Shown here in pieces: positions 1 to 8,956 of a DNA stretch of 35,433 nt. This DNA comes from Synechococcus sp. AG-670-A05 (lineage in GTDB: Bacteria > Cyanobacteriota > Cyanobacteriia > PCC-6307 > Cyanobiaceae). The notes under the pieces were generated by a model that had not been told where the DNA came from, made no database searches, and saw nothing but the letters and a program-made list of their open reading frames with translations. Each line of letters starts with the position of its first letter. The stretch's first letter is position 1. Position numbers and translations under genes: made by a program. The DNA lies in assembly GCA_003211535.1 (NCBI GenBank), contig QCSJ01000010.1, forward strand, positions 1 to 35,433. The letters are read 5' to 3'.

Positions 1-60
1 GAGGCCATCGTTGCGCTCTCGGCGATCGCCGCGATGGTGGAGGCGCTGCGCACTCCCTGA
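1..60 (+). CDS. 3' end of an unidentified gene (partial)
   Basis: The frame starting at base 1 stays open for 19 codons and stops with TGA at 58-60, one base before the ATG of the next gene. The visible tail is rich in Ala, Ile, Val and Leu, ends in Leu-Arg-Thr-Pro, and matches no motif I recognise. The one-base gap to the nucleotide-sugar gene suggests it is the upstream member of the same operon, so a sugar or glycan role is plausible. That is inference from position only. Confidence 0.5.
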   Translation, partial: EAIVALSAIAAMVEALRTP

Positions 61-61
61 G

Positions 62-1012
62 ATGCGGATCCATCTTGTCACCGGCGGAGCCGGCTTTCTG
101 GGCTCCCATCTGATCGATCGCCTGATGGAGGCCGGCGAAGAGGTGATCTGTCTGGACAACTACTTCACCGGGCGCAAGGCAAACATCGCCAGTTGGATCG
201 GCCATCCCCGCTTCGAGCTTATCCGCCATGACGTCACCGAGCCGATCAAGCTGGAGGTCGATCGGATCTGGCACCTGGCCTGTCCGGCATCGCCGATTCA
301 CTACCAGTTCAATCCGGTCAAGACCGCCAAGACCAGCTTCATGGGCACTTACAACATGCTGGGGCTGGCGCGCCGGGTTGGCGCTCGGCTGCTGCTGGCC
401 AGCACTAGTGAGGTCTACGGCGATCCGGAGGTGCACCCGCAGCCGGAGAGCTATCGCGGCTGTGTGAATCCGATCGGGATACGCAGCTGCTACGACGAGG
501 GCAAGCGCATCGCCGAGACCCTTTGCTTTGACTACCAGCGCATGAATGGTGTGGAGGTGCGGGTGGCGCGGATCTTCAACACCTTCGGGCCGCGCATGCT
601 GATCGATGACGGTCGGGTGGTGAGCAATTTCATCGTCCAGGCCCTGCGGGGTGAGGCCTTGACGCTGTACGGCGATGGGTCACAGACCCGCTCGTTCTGT
701 TACGTCAGTGATCTGATCGAGGGTCTGATCCGCCTGATGAATGGCGACCACACCGGCCCGATCAACCTCGGCAATCCCGATCAATTCACGATCCGCCAAC
801 TGGCGGAGCTGGTGCGCAATCGGGTGAACCCGCAGCTGGCGTTGATAGAGAAACCCCTGCCACAGGATGACCCACAGCAACGTCAGCCCCGAATCGACCT
901 GGCGCGGCAGCAGCTGGGCTGGGAGCCGACTGTGTCACTGGAGCAGGGACTGGACCCTACGATCGAGTCTTTCCGTAGTGTCCTCGCAACTGGTTGGTGT
1001 TCCGAGGCGTGA
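62..1012 (+). CDS. UDP-glucuronate decarboxylase (UDP-xylose synthase), SDR family
   Basis: This 316-residue extended short-chain dehydrogenase is predicted to convert UDP-glucuronate to UDP-xylose in the cytosol. The NAD-binding glycine motif GGAGFLG lies at residues 8-14 and the catalytic Tyr-xxx-Lys is Y144/K148. The stretches LDNYFTGRK near residue 31 and [12 protein letters not shown] near 71, and the SEVYGDP segment, are typical of UDP-xylose synthases rather than of dTDP-glucose dehydratases. I chose the ATG at 62 because it begins directly at the Rossmann fold; the open frame extends upstream to base 11 but overlaps the previous gene. The stop overlaps the next gene's GTG by 4 bases, which fits translational coupling. 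Other SDR epimerases are the main alternative call. Confidence 0.88.
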   Translation: MRIHLVTGGAGFLGSHLIDRLMEAGEEVICLDNYFTGRKANIASWIGHPRFELIRHDVTEPIKLEVDRIWHLACPASPIHYQFNPVKTAKTSFMGTYNMLGLARRVGARLLLASTSEVYGDPEVHPQPESYRGCVNPIGIRSCYDEGKRIAETLCFDYQRMNGVEVRVARIFNTFGPRMLIDDGRVVSNFIVQALRGEALTLYGDGSQTRSFCYVSDLIEGLIRLMNGDHTGPINLGNPDQFTIRQLAELVRNRVNPQLALIEKPLPQDDPQQRQPRIDLARQQLGWEPTVSLEQGLDPTIESFRSVLATGWCSEA

Positions 1013-2415
1013 CGATTCAACGGATCTGCTGCATCGGAGCGGGATATGTGGGTGGCCCAACGATGGCGGTGATCGCCGATCGCTGCCCGGAGATCCAGGT
1101 GGCGGTGGTTGACATCAACCAAGCGCGGATCGACGCCTGGAACGATGCCGACCTCAGCCGTTTGCCGGTCTACGAGCCTGGGCTGGATGTGGTGGTCGGT
1201 CGTGTCCGAGGCCGCAACCTGCACTTCTCAACGTCAGTGGAGGAGCAGATCGCTCTGGCCGACATGGTGTTCATTTCGGTGAACACTCCCACCAAGAGCA
1301 AGGGACTTGGGGCTGGCCAGGCCAGTGATCTGCGTTGGGTTGAGGCCTGCGCTCGCACCGTGGCCCAGGCGGCGGCCGGCCACACGATCGTGGTGGAAAA
1401 GAGCACCCTGCCGGTGCGCACCGCAGCAGCGATCAAGACGATCCTTGAGGCAGCGCAGCAGCAGGACGGGCAGCAGCGTACTTTCTCGGTGCTGTCCAAT
1501 CCGGAATTTCTTGCGGAGGGTACGGCAATTAGGGATCTGGAGGAGCCGGACAGGGTCTTGATCGGGGGGGACGATGCTGCTGCCACCGAGGCCCTCGCCA
1601 GGATCTACGGCCACTGGGTGGATGCAGCGAAAATTTTGCGCACCAACCTGTGGAGCAGCGAGCTCTCCAAGCTCGCGGCGAATGCGTTCCTGGCGCAGCG
1701 GATCAGCTCGATCAATTCGATTGCCGCGTTCTGCGAAGCCAGCGGTGCCGATGTGCGAGAAGTTGCTCGGGCGATCGGCACCGACAGTCGGATCGGACCG
1801 AAGTTTCTCAATGCCGGCCCGGGGTTCGGGGGCAGCTGCTTCCAGAAGGACATCCTCAATCTGGTGTATTTATGTCGCCATTTCGCCCTGCCGGAGGTGG
1901 CGGACTACTGGGAGAGCGTGGTTACGCTCAACACCTGGCAGCAGCACCGGATTGCGCAGCTGGTGGTGCAAAAGCTCTTCGGCACTGTGACCGGTAAACG
2001 CTTGGCGGTGCTTGGCTTCGCCTTCAAGGCCGACACCAACGACACCCGCGAGGCACCGGCGATTCGCATCTGTGGTGATCTGCTGGAGGAGGGGGCGCAG
2101 CTGGCGATTCACGATCCCAAGGTGGTGCCGGCTCAGATGGCCCGGGACCTGAAGCAGGAGGCGGCCGAGGCGGCAGATGCCCTCAACGGCACCGGCAGCT
2201 GGGCGCTGGCTCAGTCCGTTGAAGAGGCGGTGGCCGGTGCCGATGCAGTGCTGATCCTGACGGAATGGCGTCAGTACCAACAGCTGAACTGGCAGGAGCT
2301 AGCGGCCCGGATGCGACGCCCGGCCTGGGTGTTTGATGCACGGGCCGTCGTGAATCCCGAAGCGGTGCGGGCGGCTGGCTTGACCTTGTGGCGGGTCGGG
2401 GACGGCGAGGGCTGA
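1009..2415 (+). CDS. ugd: UDP-glucose 6-dehydrogenase
   Basis: This 468-residue enzyme oxidises UDP-glucose to UDP-glucuronate with two NAD+. The N-terminal NAD-binding motif GAGYVG is at residues 10-15. The catalytic cysteine is Cys277 within [10 protein letters not shown]. The C-terminal segment with the [14 protein letters not shown] motif is the UDP-binding domain of this family. I chose the GTG at 1009 because its GTGA overlaps the stop of the preceding gene; TTG and GTG codons at 994 and 997 are in frame but add no conserved sequence. The product feeds both neighbours: the upstream decarboxylase gives UDP-xylose and the downstream epimerase gives UDP-galacturonate. Confidence 0.93.
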   Translation: MTIQRICCIGAGYVGGPTMAVIADRCPEIQVAVVDINQARIDAWNDADLSRLPVYEPGLDVVVGRVRGRNLHFSTSVEEQIALADMVFISVNTPTKSKGLGAGQASDLRWVEACARTVAQAAAGHTIVVEKSTLPVRTAAAIKTILEAAQQQDGQQRTFSVLSNPEFLAEGTAIRDLEEPDRVLIGGDDAAATEALARIYGHWVDAAKILRTNLWSSELSKLAANAFLAQRISSINSIAAFCEASGADVREVARAIGTDSRIGPKFLNAGPGFGGSCFQKDILNLVYLCRHFALPEVADYWESVVTLNTWQQHRIAQLVVQKLFGTVTGKRLAVLGFAFKADTNDTREAPAIRICGDLLEEGAQLAIHDPKVVPAQMARDLKQEAAEAADALNGTGSWALAQSVEEAVAGADAVLILTEWRQYQQLNWQELAARMRRPAWVFDARAVVNPEAVRAAGLTLWRVGDGEG

Positions 2416-3437
2416 TGACCCGCACGGTTCTGGTTACAGGCGCCGCCGGCTTCATCGGTGCAGCCCTGGCTCAGCGGCTGCTGCAGCGGGGTGATCGGGT
2501 TGTCGGCATCGACTGCCTCAACGACTACTACGACCCGACCCTCAAGCAGTCCCGACTGAGTCAGATCGAGGCCTTCGCTCCAGCCGGTGCCTGGCAGTTC
2601 CATCGCTGTGCGCTTGAGGACAGCGACTCCCTGATGTCCCTGTTCGCTGATGAACGGCCACGGGTTGTGGTGAACCTGGCGGCCCAGGCTGGCGTGCGGT
2701 ATTCGCTTGAGAAACCTGCGGCTTACATCCAGAGCAATCTGGTGGGGTTCGGCAACATACTTGAGGGATGCCGTCACCACGGCACCGAGAATCTGGTGTA
2801 CTCCTCCAGCAGCTCGGTCTATGGCGGCAACCGAAACCTGCCGTTCCATGAACGGCAGCCGGTTAATCATCCGGTGAGCCTGTATGCCGCCAGCAAGAAG
2901 GCCAATGAGCTGATGGCGCACACCTACAGCCATCTCTACGACCTTCCGGCCACGGGCCTGCGCTTTTTCACGGTGTATGGCCCCTGGGGTAGGCCGGATA
3001 TGGCTCCGATGCTGTTCGCCCGGGCGATCCTGGCCGGCGAGCCGATCAAGGTGTTCAACCACGGCAGGATGCAGCGCGATTTCACCTACATCGACGACAT
3101 TGTTGAAGGAGTGCTGCGCTGCTGCGACAAGCCGGCTACAGCCAACCCCGATTTCGATCCTCTTCAGCCCGATCCTGCGACGGCCGCGGCACCGCATCGG
3201 GTGTTCAACATCGGCAACAGTCAGCCCACGGAACTCTTGCGGTTCATCGAGGTGATGGAGCAGGCCCTTGGCCGTGAAGCCATCAAAAATTTTCAGCCGA
3301 TGCAACCGGGTGATGTGGTGGCAACGGCCGCCGAGACCAAGGCACTTGAGGATTGGGTGGGATTTAGGCCATCAACGCCGATTGAAGTGGGTGTCGGCCA
3401 GTTCGCCCGTTGGTATCGGGACTTCTACGGGGTCTGA
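2415..3437 (+). CDS. UDP-glucuronate 4-epimerase, SDR family
   Basis: This 340-residue SDR protein probably interconverts UDP-glucuronate and UDP-galacturonate. It has the glycine motif GAAGFIG at residues 9-15 and Tyr157-xxx-Lys161. The segment GIDCLNDYYDPTLKQSRL after the second beta strand is typical of the UDP-glucuronate 4-epimerase/CapI group, which separates it from UDP-glucose 4-epimerases. The ATG shares its A with the TGA of ugd, so the two genes are coupled. It ends the operon, facing psbJ on the opposite strand, with a hairpin terminator between them. Confidence 0.88.
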   Translation: MTRTVLVTGAAGFIGAALAQRLLQRGDRVVGIDCLNDYYDPTLKQSRLSQIEAFAPAGAWQFHRCALEDSDSLMSLFADERPRVVVNLAAQAGVRYSLEKPAAYIQSNLVGFGNILEGCRHHGTENLVYSSSSSVYGGNRNLPFHERQPVNHPVSLYAASKKANELMAHTYSHLYDLPATGLRFFTVYGPWGRPDMAPMLFARAILAGEPIKVFNHGRMQRDFTYIDDIVEGVLRCCDKPATANPDFDPLQPDPATAAAPHRVFNIGNSQPTELLRFIEVMEQALGREAIKNFQPMQPGDVVATAAETKALEDWVGFRPSTPIEVGVGQFARWYRDFYGV

Positions 3438-3446
3438 CGCACAGCA

Positions 3447-3474
3447 TTCATAAAACCGGCCCGATGGGCCGGTT
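3447..3474 (-). terminator. Rho-independent terminator of psbEFLJ
   Basis: A perfect 9-bp stem (AACCGGCCC, 3454-3462, with GGGCCGGTT, 3466-3474) closes a 3-base loop. Read on the minus strand, the stem runs into TTTTA, giving a U tract after the hairpin, so it suits the psb operon. On the plus strand the stem is followed only by AAGGGA, so it would terminate the epimerase transcript poorly unless by the stem alone. Confidence 0.8.
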
Positions 3475-3502
3475 AAGGGAAGACGTAAAAGTCTGGTTGT
3501 TA

Positions 3503-3703
3503 TCAGGCGGAACCGACGCCGGTGTAGGAACCGTAGAAGAACAGGCCGACAACGAACAGAACGGCCATACCACCAGCTGTGGCAACAAGCCACAAGGGCA
3601 GAACGCCCTCTGTCCAGCGGGACCTCCAGGGCACAGCGGGACGACCATCAGGAAGTCGGTCGGGAATTCGACCATCGGGGAAAGGAGATTTCTTGCCACT
3701 CAT
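3503..3703 (-). CDS. psbJ: Photosystem II protein J
   Basis: This 66-residue single-span thylakoid protein is a small subunit of photosystem II near cytochrome b559. The C-terminal half carries the membrane helix ([20 protein letters not shown]) and ends with the typical [10 protein letters not shown]. The basic, proline-rich N-terminal part, including [16 protein letters not shown], is the form seen in marine picocyanobacteria and is longer than plastid PsbJ (about 40 residues). It follows psbL by 10 bases and is the last gene of psbE-F-L-J, just ahead of the terminator. Confidence 0.95.
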   Translation of the reverse strand: MSGKKSPFPDGRIPDRLPDGRPAVPWRSRWTEGVLPLWLVATAGGMAVLFVVGLFFYGSYTGVGSA

Positions 3704-3713
3704 GGGTCGAACC

Positions 3714-3833
3714 TCAATTGAAGAAGTAGCTGGACATCAATACGCCGGTAACAAACACGAATAGCAGACCCAGGTAGAGACTGGTGCGGTTGAGTTCAAC
3801 TGGAAGATTGTTGGGATTGGGATTGCGTTGCAT
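3714..3833 (-). CDS. psbL: Photosystem II protein L
   Basis: This 39-residue single-span photosystem II subunit matches the very conserved PsbL pattern: an N-terminal [19 protein letters not shown] segment and a membrane helix ending in SSYFFN. The open frame continues upstream, but the ATG at 3831-3833 gives the standard PsbL length. PsbL helps stabilise the acceptor side of PSII. It lies 8 bases after psbF and 10 bases before psbJ. Confidence 0.97.
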   Translation of the reverse strand: MQRNPNPNNLPVELNRTSLYLGLLFVFVTGVLMSSYFFN

Positions 3834-3841
3834 GGTGCTAA

Positions 3842-3979
3842 TCAGCGACGGATGAACTGCATCGCGGCGAGAGCGCCGAGGAAAAACACGGTCGGTACTC
3901 CGAGTGTGTGGAGGGCAAGCCAACGCACCGTGAAAATCGGGTAGTTGCGTGGAGTGGTGGCGACAGGGGTCTGTGACAT
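3842..3979 (-). CDS. psbF: Cytochrome b559 beta subunit
   Basis: This 45-residue photosystem II protein supplies one axial histidine of the cytochrome b559 haem. Translation gives a short polar N-terminus, [13 protein letters not shown] with the haem ligand at His24, and a helix ending in MQFIRR. It starts 3 bases after the psbE stop, so the two haem-sharing subunits are presumably made together. The start at 3977-3979 (ATG) gives the normal family length. Confidence 0.97.
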   Translation of the reverse strand: MSQTPVATTPRNYPIFTVRWLALHTLGVPTVFFLGALAAMQFIRR

Positions 3980-3982
3980 GGG

Positions 3983-4231
3983 TTATTTCAGGCGGACGTC
4001 GAGTTCGGATTTGCCCTCGTAACGCTGGCTCACCACAGGAGCTTTGCTTTCGGATGCTTGAAAGTACGCATCCGGACGGGGAGTGCCAAAGGCGTCGTAG
4101 GCCAGACCGGTGGACACGAACAGGAACCCAGCGAGGAATATCGACGGAAGTGTTACGAAGTGGATCACCCAGTAGCGGATGCTTGTGATGATTTCGAAGA
4201 ACGGACGTTCCCCTGTAGAGCCTGCAGCCAT
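3983..4231 (-). CDS. psbE: Cytochrome b559 alpha subunit
   Basis: This 82-residue photosystem II subunit binds the cytochrome b559 haem with PsbF. The haem ligand is His24 in [15 protein letters not shown] single membrane helix follows, then a lumenal tail with [10 protein letters not shown]. The open frame extends upstream to 4441, but the ATG at 4231 gives the conserved [11 protein letters not shown] start and usual length. It is the first psb gene of the cluster and lies 70 bases downstream of ycf48 on the same strand. Confidence 0.97.
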   Translation of the reverse strand: MAAGSTGERPFFEIITSIRYWVIHFVTLPSIFLAGFLFVSTGLAYDAFGTPRPDAYFQASESKAPVVSQRYEGKSELDVRLK

Positions 4232-4301
4232 AGCTCGGGCGTGACAGCTTCGGAATCTTAGGGGGTGACGCCGGGTGGCTGAGTGAAGCCTGAGTCCTTG
4301 G

Positions 4302-5303
4302 TTACACAGCGTTGCCCACCCAGCGCAACAGGTTGCCACGTTCACCGAGAACGAAGGCGTGCTCCCGGTCGAACACCATGCGCGTGAAGTTGCTGGGCTG
4401 GCGATCGCCAACGGGATCGATCTCCCAGCTGTCGGCTCCATCGCGGCTTACCAGCAGGGTGCCGTTACCGCCCCCGGCCCAGATGGCGCCATCGTCATCC
4501 CAGGCCATGTCCATATACCCGTAACCATTGGTGATCGGGATGATCGCCTTGGTCCAGCTTTCGAGGTTCCCCGGTTCGTCATTTAGGCGGATCTGAGCCC
4601 CTCGGGCCACCATCCAAAGATTGCCATCGGGTTGATAGCCAATGCTCTGCAGTCGCTGGCTGCTAACTCGCTGGTGCACTTGCCAGACGGCATCCCCTGG
4701 CTGCCAGGTGGCATAGAAATTTCCAAGGCTACTGACGCTGACGTAACTACCGTCCTCACCGCGTCGTAGGTCTCGAACGGCACCAGCGGCATCAGTGACA
4801 AGAGCTTCCCAGCTGCCGCCGTCGTCGTGGGTCTCATAAACGGCGCCAACGTTGGTGGCCATCTCGGCGGAGTGGCGTCCCAGTGCCGTGATCAGATAGG
4901 GCTCGCCCGGGAGTTTGGTGTCGAGGAACAGTCGGGTCCAGTTCTGGCCACCATCACTGGTGTGCATCAGCAGTCCGGGCTGTCCTGCGATCCAGCCCTC
5001 GTCGCCGTTGAAGTCGATGCTGATCAGACGGAAGTTCTCCTCCTCGGGGAGATCGAGGCTGCGTTCATTCCAGGTGGCCCCTCCATCGTTGGTCTCGCGG
5101 ATCATCCGGTTGCTGCCCACGAGGTAGCCGTGGCGCGGATCCGTGAAGGCCACGTCGAGGGGGTTGGCTTCGGTGTCGAGGTTGAGGGCTTGCCAGGGGG
5201 TGGTAATGGCCGTTGGCAGGCGTGTGGTGACGCAGCCACTGAGGCTGACCCCCAGCACGAGCACCAGCAGCAGATTGATCGCAGAAGAGAAGAGACGCGT
5301 CAT
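4302..5303 (-). CDS. ycf48: Photosystem II assembly factor Ycf48 (HCF136), lipoprotein
   Basis: This 333-residue protein is a photosystem II assembly factor that helps bring precursor D1 into early reaction-centre complexes on the lumenal side. The N-terminus is a lipoprotein signal: a hydrophobic run at residues 8-20 and the lipobox LSGC with Cys24. The rest is a repeated beta-propeller pattern, with recurring NDGGATW, SDGGQNW, DDGGSWE and RDGADSWE blade motifs typical of the family. It sits between rubA (11-base gap) and psbE, a gene order conserved in cyanobacteria and consistent with a shared assembly role. Confidence 0.95.
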   Translation of the reverse strand: MTRLFSSAINLLLVLVLGVSLSGCVTTRLPTAITTPWQALNLDTEANPLDVAFTDPRHGYLVGSNRMIRETNDGGATWNERSLDLPEEENFRLISIDFNGDEGWIAGQPGLLMHTSDGGQNWTRLFLDTKLPGEPYLITALGRHSAEMATNVGAVYETHDDGGSWEALVTDAAGAVRDLRRGEDGSYVSVSSLGNFYATWQPGDAVWQVHQRVSSQRLQSIGYQPDGNLWMVARGAQIRLNDEPGNLESWTKAIIPITNGYGYMDMAWDDDGAIWAGGGNGTLLVSRDGADSWEIDPVGDRQPSNFTRMVFDREHAFVLGERGNLLRWVGNAV

Positions 5304-5314
5304 GGCGGAGGCGT

Positions 5315-5731
5315 TTAGCGGAGCGAGTAAAGGGAGAGGAAGAAAGCGAAAGCCAGAGCAAGGCCGCCGAAGATCAATACATTTTTTTGGCCAGGGGTCA
5401 TCCGATTGACTCCGATGCCGAATTTGAGGTTTTCCTCAAAACCACTGGCTTTGGCCCGGGGGCCGATGTCGCGGAAGGCGGGCTTCCGGCTGCGGCAGAC
5501 CGGACAGCGAAAGCCAGCGGGGTCGAGATCTTCAAAGGCTGTTCCGGCTTTGATCCCCACCTTTTTCACCCCTTCGTCAGGGTCATAGACGTATCCACAG
5601 CTGCGGCACTCGAAACGGTGTGTGCGTGGATCGCTCGCAGGAGCATTTTCCACGGCGGCCGCCTGTCTTTCAGCAGCTTGCGGCTGTTCTGTTGCCGGCG
5701 GCTGTTCGGCCGGCTGAAGCTCGTCGCTCAC
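5315..5731 (-). CDS. rubA: Membrane-anchored rubredoxin RubA
   Basis: This 138-residue rubredoxin carries one iron held by Cys42-x-x-Cys45 and Cys76-x-x-Cys79 (CRSCGYVYD and CPVC). A Gln/Ala/Pro-rich N-terminal arm precedes the domain and a C-terminal membrane helix (about residues 117-135, LIFGGLALAFAFFLSLY) anchors it. In other cyanobacteria membrane rubredoxin is needed for photosystem assembly, which fits its place before ycf48 and psbE. I prefer the GTG at 5731, giving an N-terminus of MSDELQPAEQ; an in-frame GTG at 5797 would extend it into the divergent promoter region. Confidence 0.92.
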   Translation of the reverse strand: MSDELQPAEQPPATEQPQAAERQAAAVENAPASDPRTHRFECRSCGYVYDPDEGVKKVGIKAGTAFEDLDPAGFRCPVCRSRKPAFRDIGPRAKASGFEENLKFGIGVNRMTPGQKNVLIFGGLALAFAFFLSLYSLR

Positions 5732-5772
5732 CGCTCTGATGCTGTGCGGAATGACTCTATCCGCGTCAACTC

Positions 5773-5789
5773 TTGGCAGTGAATGCCAA
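5773..5789. promoter_or_regulatory. Inverted repeat between rubA and ndhC, possible operator
   Basis: A perfect inverted repeat TTGGCA-N5-TGCCAA occupies the 83-base gap between the divergent rubA and ndhC starts, 26 bases before the ndhC ATG. Its size and short spacer resemble a dimeric regulator site, for example of the LysR type. No good -10/-35 pair could be assigned with confidence. The regulator is unknown. Confidence 0.35.
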
Positions 5790-5814
5790 ACTGACACTGT
5801 CTACAGGGACGTTC

Positions 5815-6177
5815 ATGTTTGCCCTGCCCGGTTACGACGCCTTCCTCGGGTTTCTGCTGATTGCTGCGGCCGTTCCAGCCCTGGCCCTGATCACCAACAA
5901 ACTCCTGGCGCCCAAGAGTCGCGCCGGTGAGCGCCAGCTCACCTATGAATCCGGCATGGAGCCCATCGGTGGTGCCTGGATTCAGTTCAATATTCGCTAT
6001 TACATGTTTGCGCTGGTTTTCGTCATTTTTGACGTGGAGACAGTTTTTCTCTATCCCTGGGCGGTGGCCTTTCACCGCCTAGGGGTTCTGGCGTTCATTG
6101 AAGCGCTCATTTTCATTACCATCCTACTGGTTGCCTTGGCCTACGCCTGGCGCAAGGGTGCCCTCGAGTGGAGCTAG
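5815..6177 (+). CDS. ndhC: NAD(P)H-quinone oxidoreductase subunit 3
   Basis: This 120-residue protein is a membrane subunit of the cyanobacterial NDH-1 complex, which passes electrons from ferredoxin to plastoquinone in respiration and cyclic flow around PSI. Three hydrophobic helices are visible. The loop [20 protein letters not shown] after helix 1 is the highly conserved quinone-site loop of the subunit 3 family, and [15 protein letters not shown] is also diagnostic. I chose the ATG at 5815 ([10 protein letters not shown]), the usual family start, over an upstream in-frame GTG near 5773. It is first of ndhC-K-J with a 2-base gap to ndhK. Confidence 0.96.
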   Translation: MFALPGYDAFLGFLLIAAAVPALALITNKLLAPKSRAGERQLTYESGMEPIGGAWIQFNIRYYMFALVFVIFDVETVFLYPWAVAFHRLGVLAFIEALIFITILLVALAYAWRKGALEWS

Positions 6178-6179
6178 CC

Positions 6180-6920
6180 ATGTCAGATCTCACCTCTCCT
6201 TCCATTACAGCTGTCCGCGATCTGCGGGAAGCCAGCTGCGGTCCGATCGGTGGCCCTTCTGTCACCAGCGACCTGAGCGAGAACGTCATCCTCACCAGCC
6301 TGGATGACCTGCACAATTGGGCCAGGCTCAGCAGCCTCTGGCCTCTGCTCTACGGCACCGCCTGCTGCTTCATCGAATTTGCTGCACTGCTGGGATCGCG
6401 CTTCGATTTCGACCGCTTCGGTCTTGTACCGCGCAGTTCACCCCGTCAGGCCGATCTGCTAATCGTTGCTGGCACGGTGACCATGAAAATGGCGCCTGCC
6501 CTGGTGCGGCTATACGAGCAGATGCCTGAGCCGAAGTACGTTATCGCCATGGGGGCCTGCACTATCACCGGCGGCATGTTCAGTGCCGATTCAACCACAG
6601 CTGTGCGTGGTGTGGACAAGCTGATTCCCGTTGATCTCTACATGCCGGGTTGTCCACCACGGCCGGAAGCCATCTTTGATGCGGTGATCAAGCTCCGCAA
6701 AAAGGTCGGAGATGAATCCCTCGCCGAGCGTCGTAAGCATGCTCAAACCCATAGATACTTCACGGTTCCCCACCAGATGAAGCGCGTGGAGGCTCACGTG
6801 ACGGGCTCCTATCTCCGGGCTGAGACACAGAAAGCTGCCCTCGCCGCTGCGCCGGCCGGTCAGACCCTCGCCACAGATGCTGCCGTTCTTATCCCCGCTG
6901 CTGAACCTCTTGAGTCATGA
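6180..6920 (+). CDS. ndhK: NAD(P)H-quinone oxidoreductase subunit K
   Basis: This 246-residue peripheral NDH-1 subunit holds the last 4Fe-4S cluster (N2) before plastoquinone. The cluster ligands are visible as Cys62-Cys63 (GTACCFIEF), Cys127 (GACTITGG) and Cys158 (MPGCPPRPE). The Ala/Pro-rich C-terminal tail after about residue 205 is less conserved. I chose the ATG at 6180 over an in-frame GTG at 6168 that lies inside ndhC. The stop overlaps the ndhJ start (ATGA), so the genes are translationally coupled. Confidence 0.96.
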   Translation: MSDLTSPSITAVRDLREASCGPIGGPSVTSDLSENVILTSLDDLHNWARLSSLWPLLYGTACCFIEFAALLGSRFDFDRFGLVPRSSPRQADLLIVAGTVTMKMAPALVRLYEQMPEPKYVIAMGACTITGGMFSADSTTAVRGVDKLIPVDLYMPGCPPRPEAIFDAVIKLRKKVGDESLAERRKHAQTHRYFTVPHQMKRVEAHVTGSYLRAETQKAALAAAPAGQTLATDAAVLIPAAEPLES

Positions 6921-7483
6921 GCGAAACTTCGGCCAATACTTCTGCGAGTAACGAGAGGACCGCAGCAGTCGTGGCCCCAACGGCGGGGCCTGTGAGCCAA
7001 TGGCTGCAGCATCAGGGCTTTGAACATGAGGTGCTCGAGCCCGACCACGTCGGCATTGAACAGATCGGTGTTGATGCTGCTGTGTTGCCGATCATTGCTG
7101 CAGCACTGAAGAGCAACGGCTTTGACTACCTTCAATGCCACGGGGGATATGACGAAGGCCCCGGCCAACGTCTTGTCTGCTTCTATCACTTACTTGCCAT
7201 GGCCGAGCAACTGGAGGCCATGGCATCAGACCCTTCTGCTTCATTGAGGGAAGTGCGTCTGAAGGTCTTCCTCAGCCGTGAGGGGAAACCTGTTCTCCCC
7301 TCTATTTACGGTCTGTTCCGCGGTGCGGACTGGCAGGAGCGGGAGACATTTGACATGTACGGCATTCAGTTCGAAGGCCACCCCCATCCCAAACGTCTCC
7401 TGATGCCGGAGGACTGGAAGGGCTGGCCGCTGCGCAAGGACTATGTGCAGCCGGACTTCTACGAAATGCAGGACGCCTACTGA
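6917..7483 (+). CDS. ndhJ: NAD(P)H-quinone oxidoreductase subunit J
   Basis: This 188-residue hydrophilic subunit belongs to the connecting arm of NDH-1 and matches the 30-kDa/NuoC family. The family signature is visible near the C-terminus as [16 protein letters not shown], followed by [13 protein letters not shown] and PLRKDY. The first 35 residues are a low-complexity Ser/Thr/Ala-rich extension. Its ATG overlaps the ndhK stop by 4 bases. The 3' end overlaps the convergent yvcK-like gene by 7 bases, with no terminator between them. Confidence 0.95.
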   Translation: MSETSANTSASNERTAAVVAPTAGPVSQWLQHQGFEHEVLEPDHVGIEQIGVDAAVLPIIAAALKSNGFDYLQCHGGYDEGPGQRLVCFYHLLAMAEQLEAMASDPSASLREVRLKVFLSREGKPVLPSIYGLFRGADWQERETFDMYGIQFEGHPHPKRLLMPEDWKGWPLRKDYVQPDFYEMQDAY

Positions 7484-8802
7484 TCTCTATCCCTGCGATG
7501 GCTTCGGTAGAAGCGCATCACCGCCAGGGCGAGACTGCGGGAATCATGCCGAAGGGTCGCAGTCGGCCTGGCTCCCTGCAGTGGCGCCTGGGTGACGTCG
7601 TAACCATCCCGGCGAAGGTTTTCGGCATTACATGCCACAGGCTCTGCTCCGCGGGATCGGTAATGCTCCACCAGGGGCGATGCTTCAAGGTCATCCTGGG
7701 CCAGAACAGCCGAGAACAGCCGCTGGTCGATGCCAAGGCTGGCCAGCTGTGCTTCGATCGCACGCAGATGACCTCGCACATCCAGTTCATCCGTTTCGCC
7801 TGGCTGGGTCATCAGGTTGCAGATGTAGAGCCGAGGCGCTCGGCTTCGACCGATGGCGCTGACCAGTTCCGGCACCAGCAAGTTTGGTAGCAACGAGGTG
7901 TAGAGGCTGCCGGGGCCCAGCAGGATCAGATCCGCACTGGCGATGGCTTCCAGGGCACGGGGCAACGCCGGGGGTCGTTCCGGCAGGCAGCCCAGCCGTA
8001 CGATCGGGCTTCGGGCATGGCCGATGTTGCTTTCACCCTCAATCCGGTCACCGTTCTCGAGTTCCGCCCAGAGCCGCACATCCACATTGGTGGCAGGCAC
8101 CACTTGCCCCTGCACCGCCAGCACACGACTGGAGGCCGTGATGGCGGTTTCCAGGTTGCCGGTTATGGCCGTCAGGGCCGAGAGGAACAAGTTGCCGAAG
8201 CTGTGACCCTCCAGACCGCTGCCGGCGGTGAAGCGGTACTGGAAAAGGCGGGTGAGCAGGGGTTCTTCGGTGGAGAGAGCCGCAAGGCAGTTGCGGATGT
8301 CTCCGGGGGGTAGCACCCCCAGCTCCCGCCGCAGCCGCCCGCTGCTGCCGCCGTCGTCGGCAACGGTCACGATGGCGGTGATGTGGCTGCTGTAGCGCTT
8401 GAGCCCACTCAACAGGGTTGCCAGACCGGTTCCACCGCCGATGGCCACGATGTTGGGACCACGGTTGAGCCGACTCTGGGTGCGAAGGGCATCCACCAGA
8501 ACCGTGTCCTTGTCCGGTGCAAGAGCCTGCTGGATCGCCCCGAAACTGCGGCTCTGCCCCCAGAGCACGAGGCCGGTGCCGATGATCAGCACCAGGGGAC
8601 CGGTGATTTCCCGGGGCAGCACGGTGGTGATTGTGCCGAGAAACCAGCTGAGGGTTTCCAGAATCCAGTAAATCGGTTTGAGGTCTGCCCAGACCGCTGC
8701 CCCCAGCAGAGCCATCATTAGGCCGAGCCCCGAGGTCAACACCCAACGTTTGACCACTAGGCCCGGTTGCAGCCAGCGCACGGCGCGCTGTGAGCGGGTC
8801 AT
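7477..8802 (-). CDS. YvcK/CofD-like protein (gluconeogenesis factor family), membrane-anchored
   Basis: This 441-residue protein joins an N-terminal membrane region to a cytosolic YvcK/CofD-like domain. Two hydrophobic segments are visible ([20 protein letters not shown] and [15 protein letters not shown]). The nucleotide-binding signature [14 protein letters not shown] and the VADDGGSSG motif follow; [19 protein letters not shown] is typical of this family. In Bacillus, YvcK binds UDP-sugars and influences carbon metabolism and cell-wall synthesis; the role here is not established. I chose the ATG at 8802, which has GGGA upstream. An in-frame TTG at 8874 would add 24 basic residues and has no visible ribosome-binding site. 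Confidence 0.88.
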   Translation of the reverse strand: MTRSQRAVRWLQPGLVVKRWVLTSGLGLMMALLGAAVWADLKPIYWILETLSWFLGTITTVLPREITGPLVLIIGTGLVLWGQSRSFGAIQQALAPDKDTVLVDALRTQSRLNRGPNIVAIGGGTGLATLLSGLKRYSSHITAIVTVADDGGSSGRLRRELGVLPPGDIRNCLAALSTEEPLLTRLFQYRFTAGSGLEGHSFGNLFLSALTAITGNLETAITASSRVLAVQGQVVPATNVDVRLWAELENGDRIEGESNIGHARSPIVRLGCLPERPPALPRALEAIASADLILLGPGSLYTSLLPNLLVPELVSAIGRSRAPRLYICNLMTQPGETDELDVRGHLRAIEAQLASLGIDQRLFSAVLAQDDLEASPLVEHYRSRGAEPVACNAENLRRDGYDVTQAPLQGARPTATLRHDSRSLALAVMRFYRSHRRDRDQ

Positions 8803-8956
8803 TAGGTCCCGCCGCCGGTGGGCCCGCAGCACCCTGGCTTGACGACGTTTGCTTTGTGGTGTGACGAGCGGCAAGGGCCGGAGAGTCCGGTCGTTTCAGG
8901 AACTGTACGGAGCCCGTTGGGGCACGCCAGGATGTTGGGGATTTCCGTCCCAACGC

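Noticed and set aside
21-30. HIP1-like octamer GCGATCGC (also near 4401 and 17791)
   Set aside because: Only three copies were noticed by eye in 35 kb, so this is not the enriched HIP1 repeat of freshwater cyanobacteria.
2271-3305. 344-residue open frame on the minus strand
   Set aside because: It lies opposite the UDP-glucuronate 4-epimerase, whose motifs are clear; the antisense translation shows no family motifs and is expected in GC-rich DNA.
4255-4260. Possible -10 box (TAAGAT on the minus strand) upstream of psbE
   Set aside because: No -35 element was found at normal spacing, so a promoter was not called.
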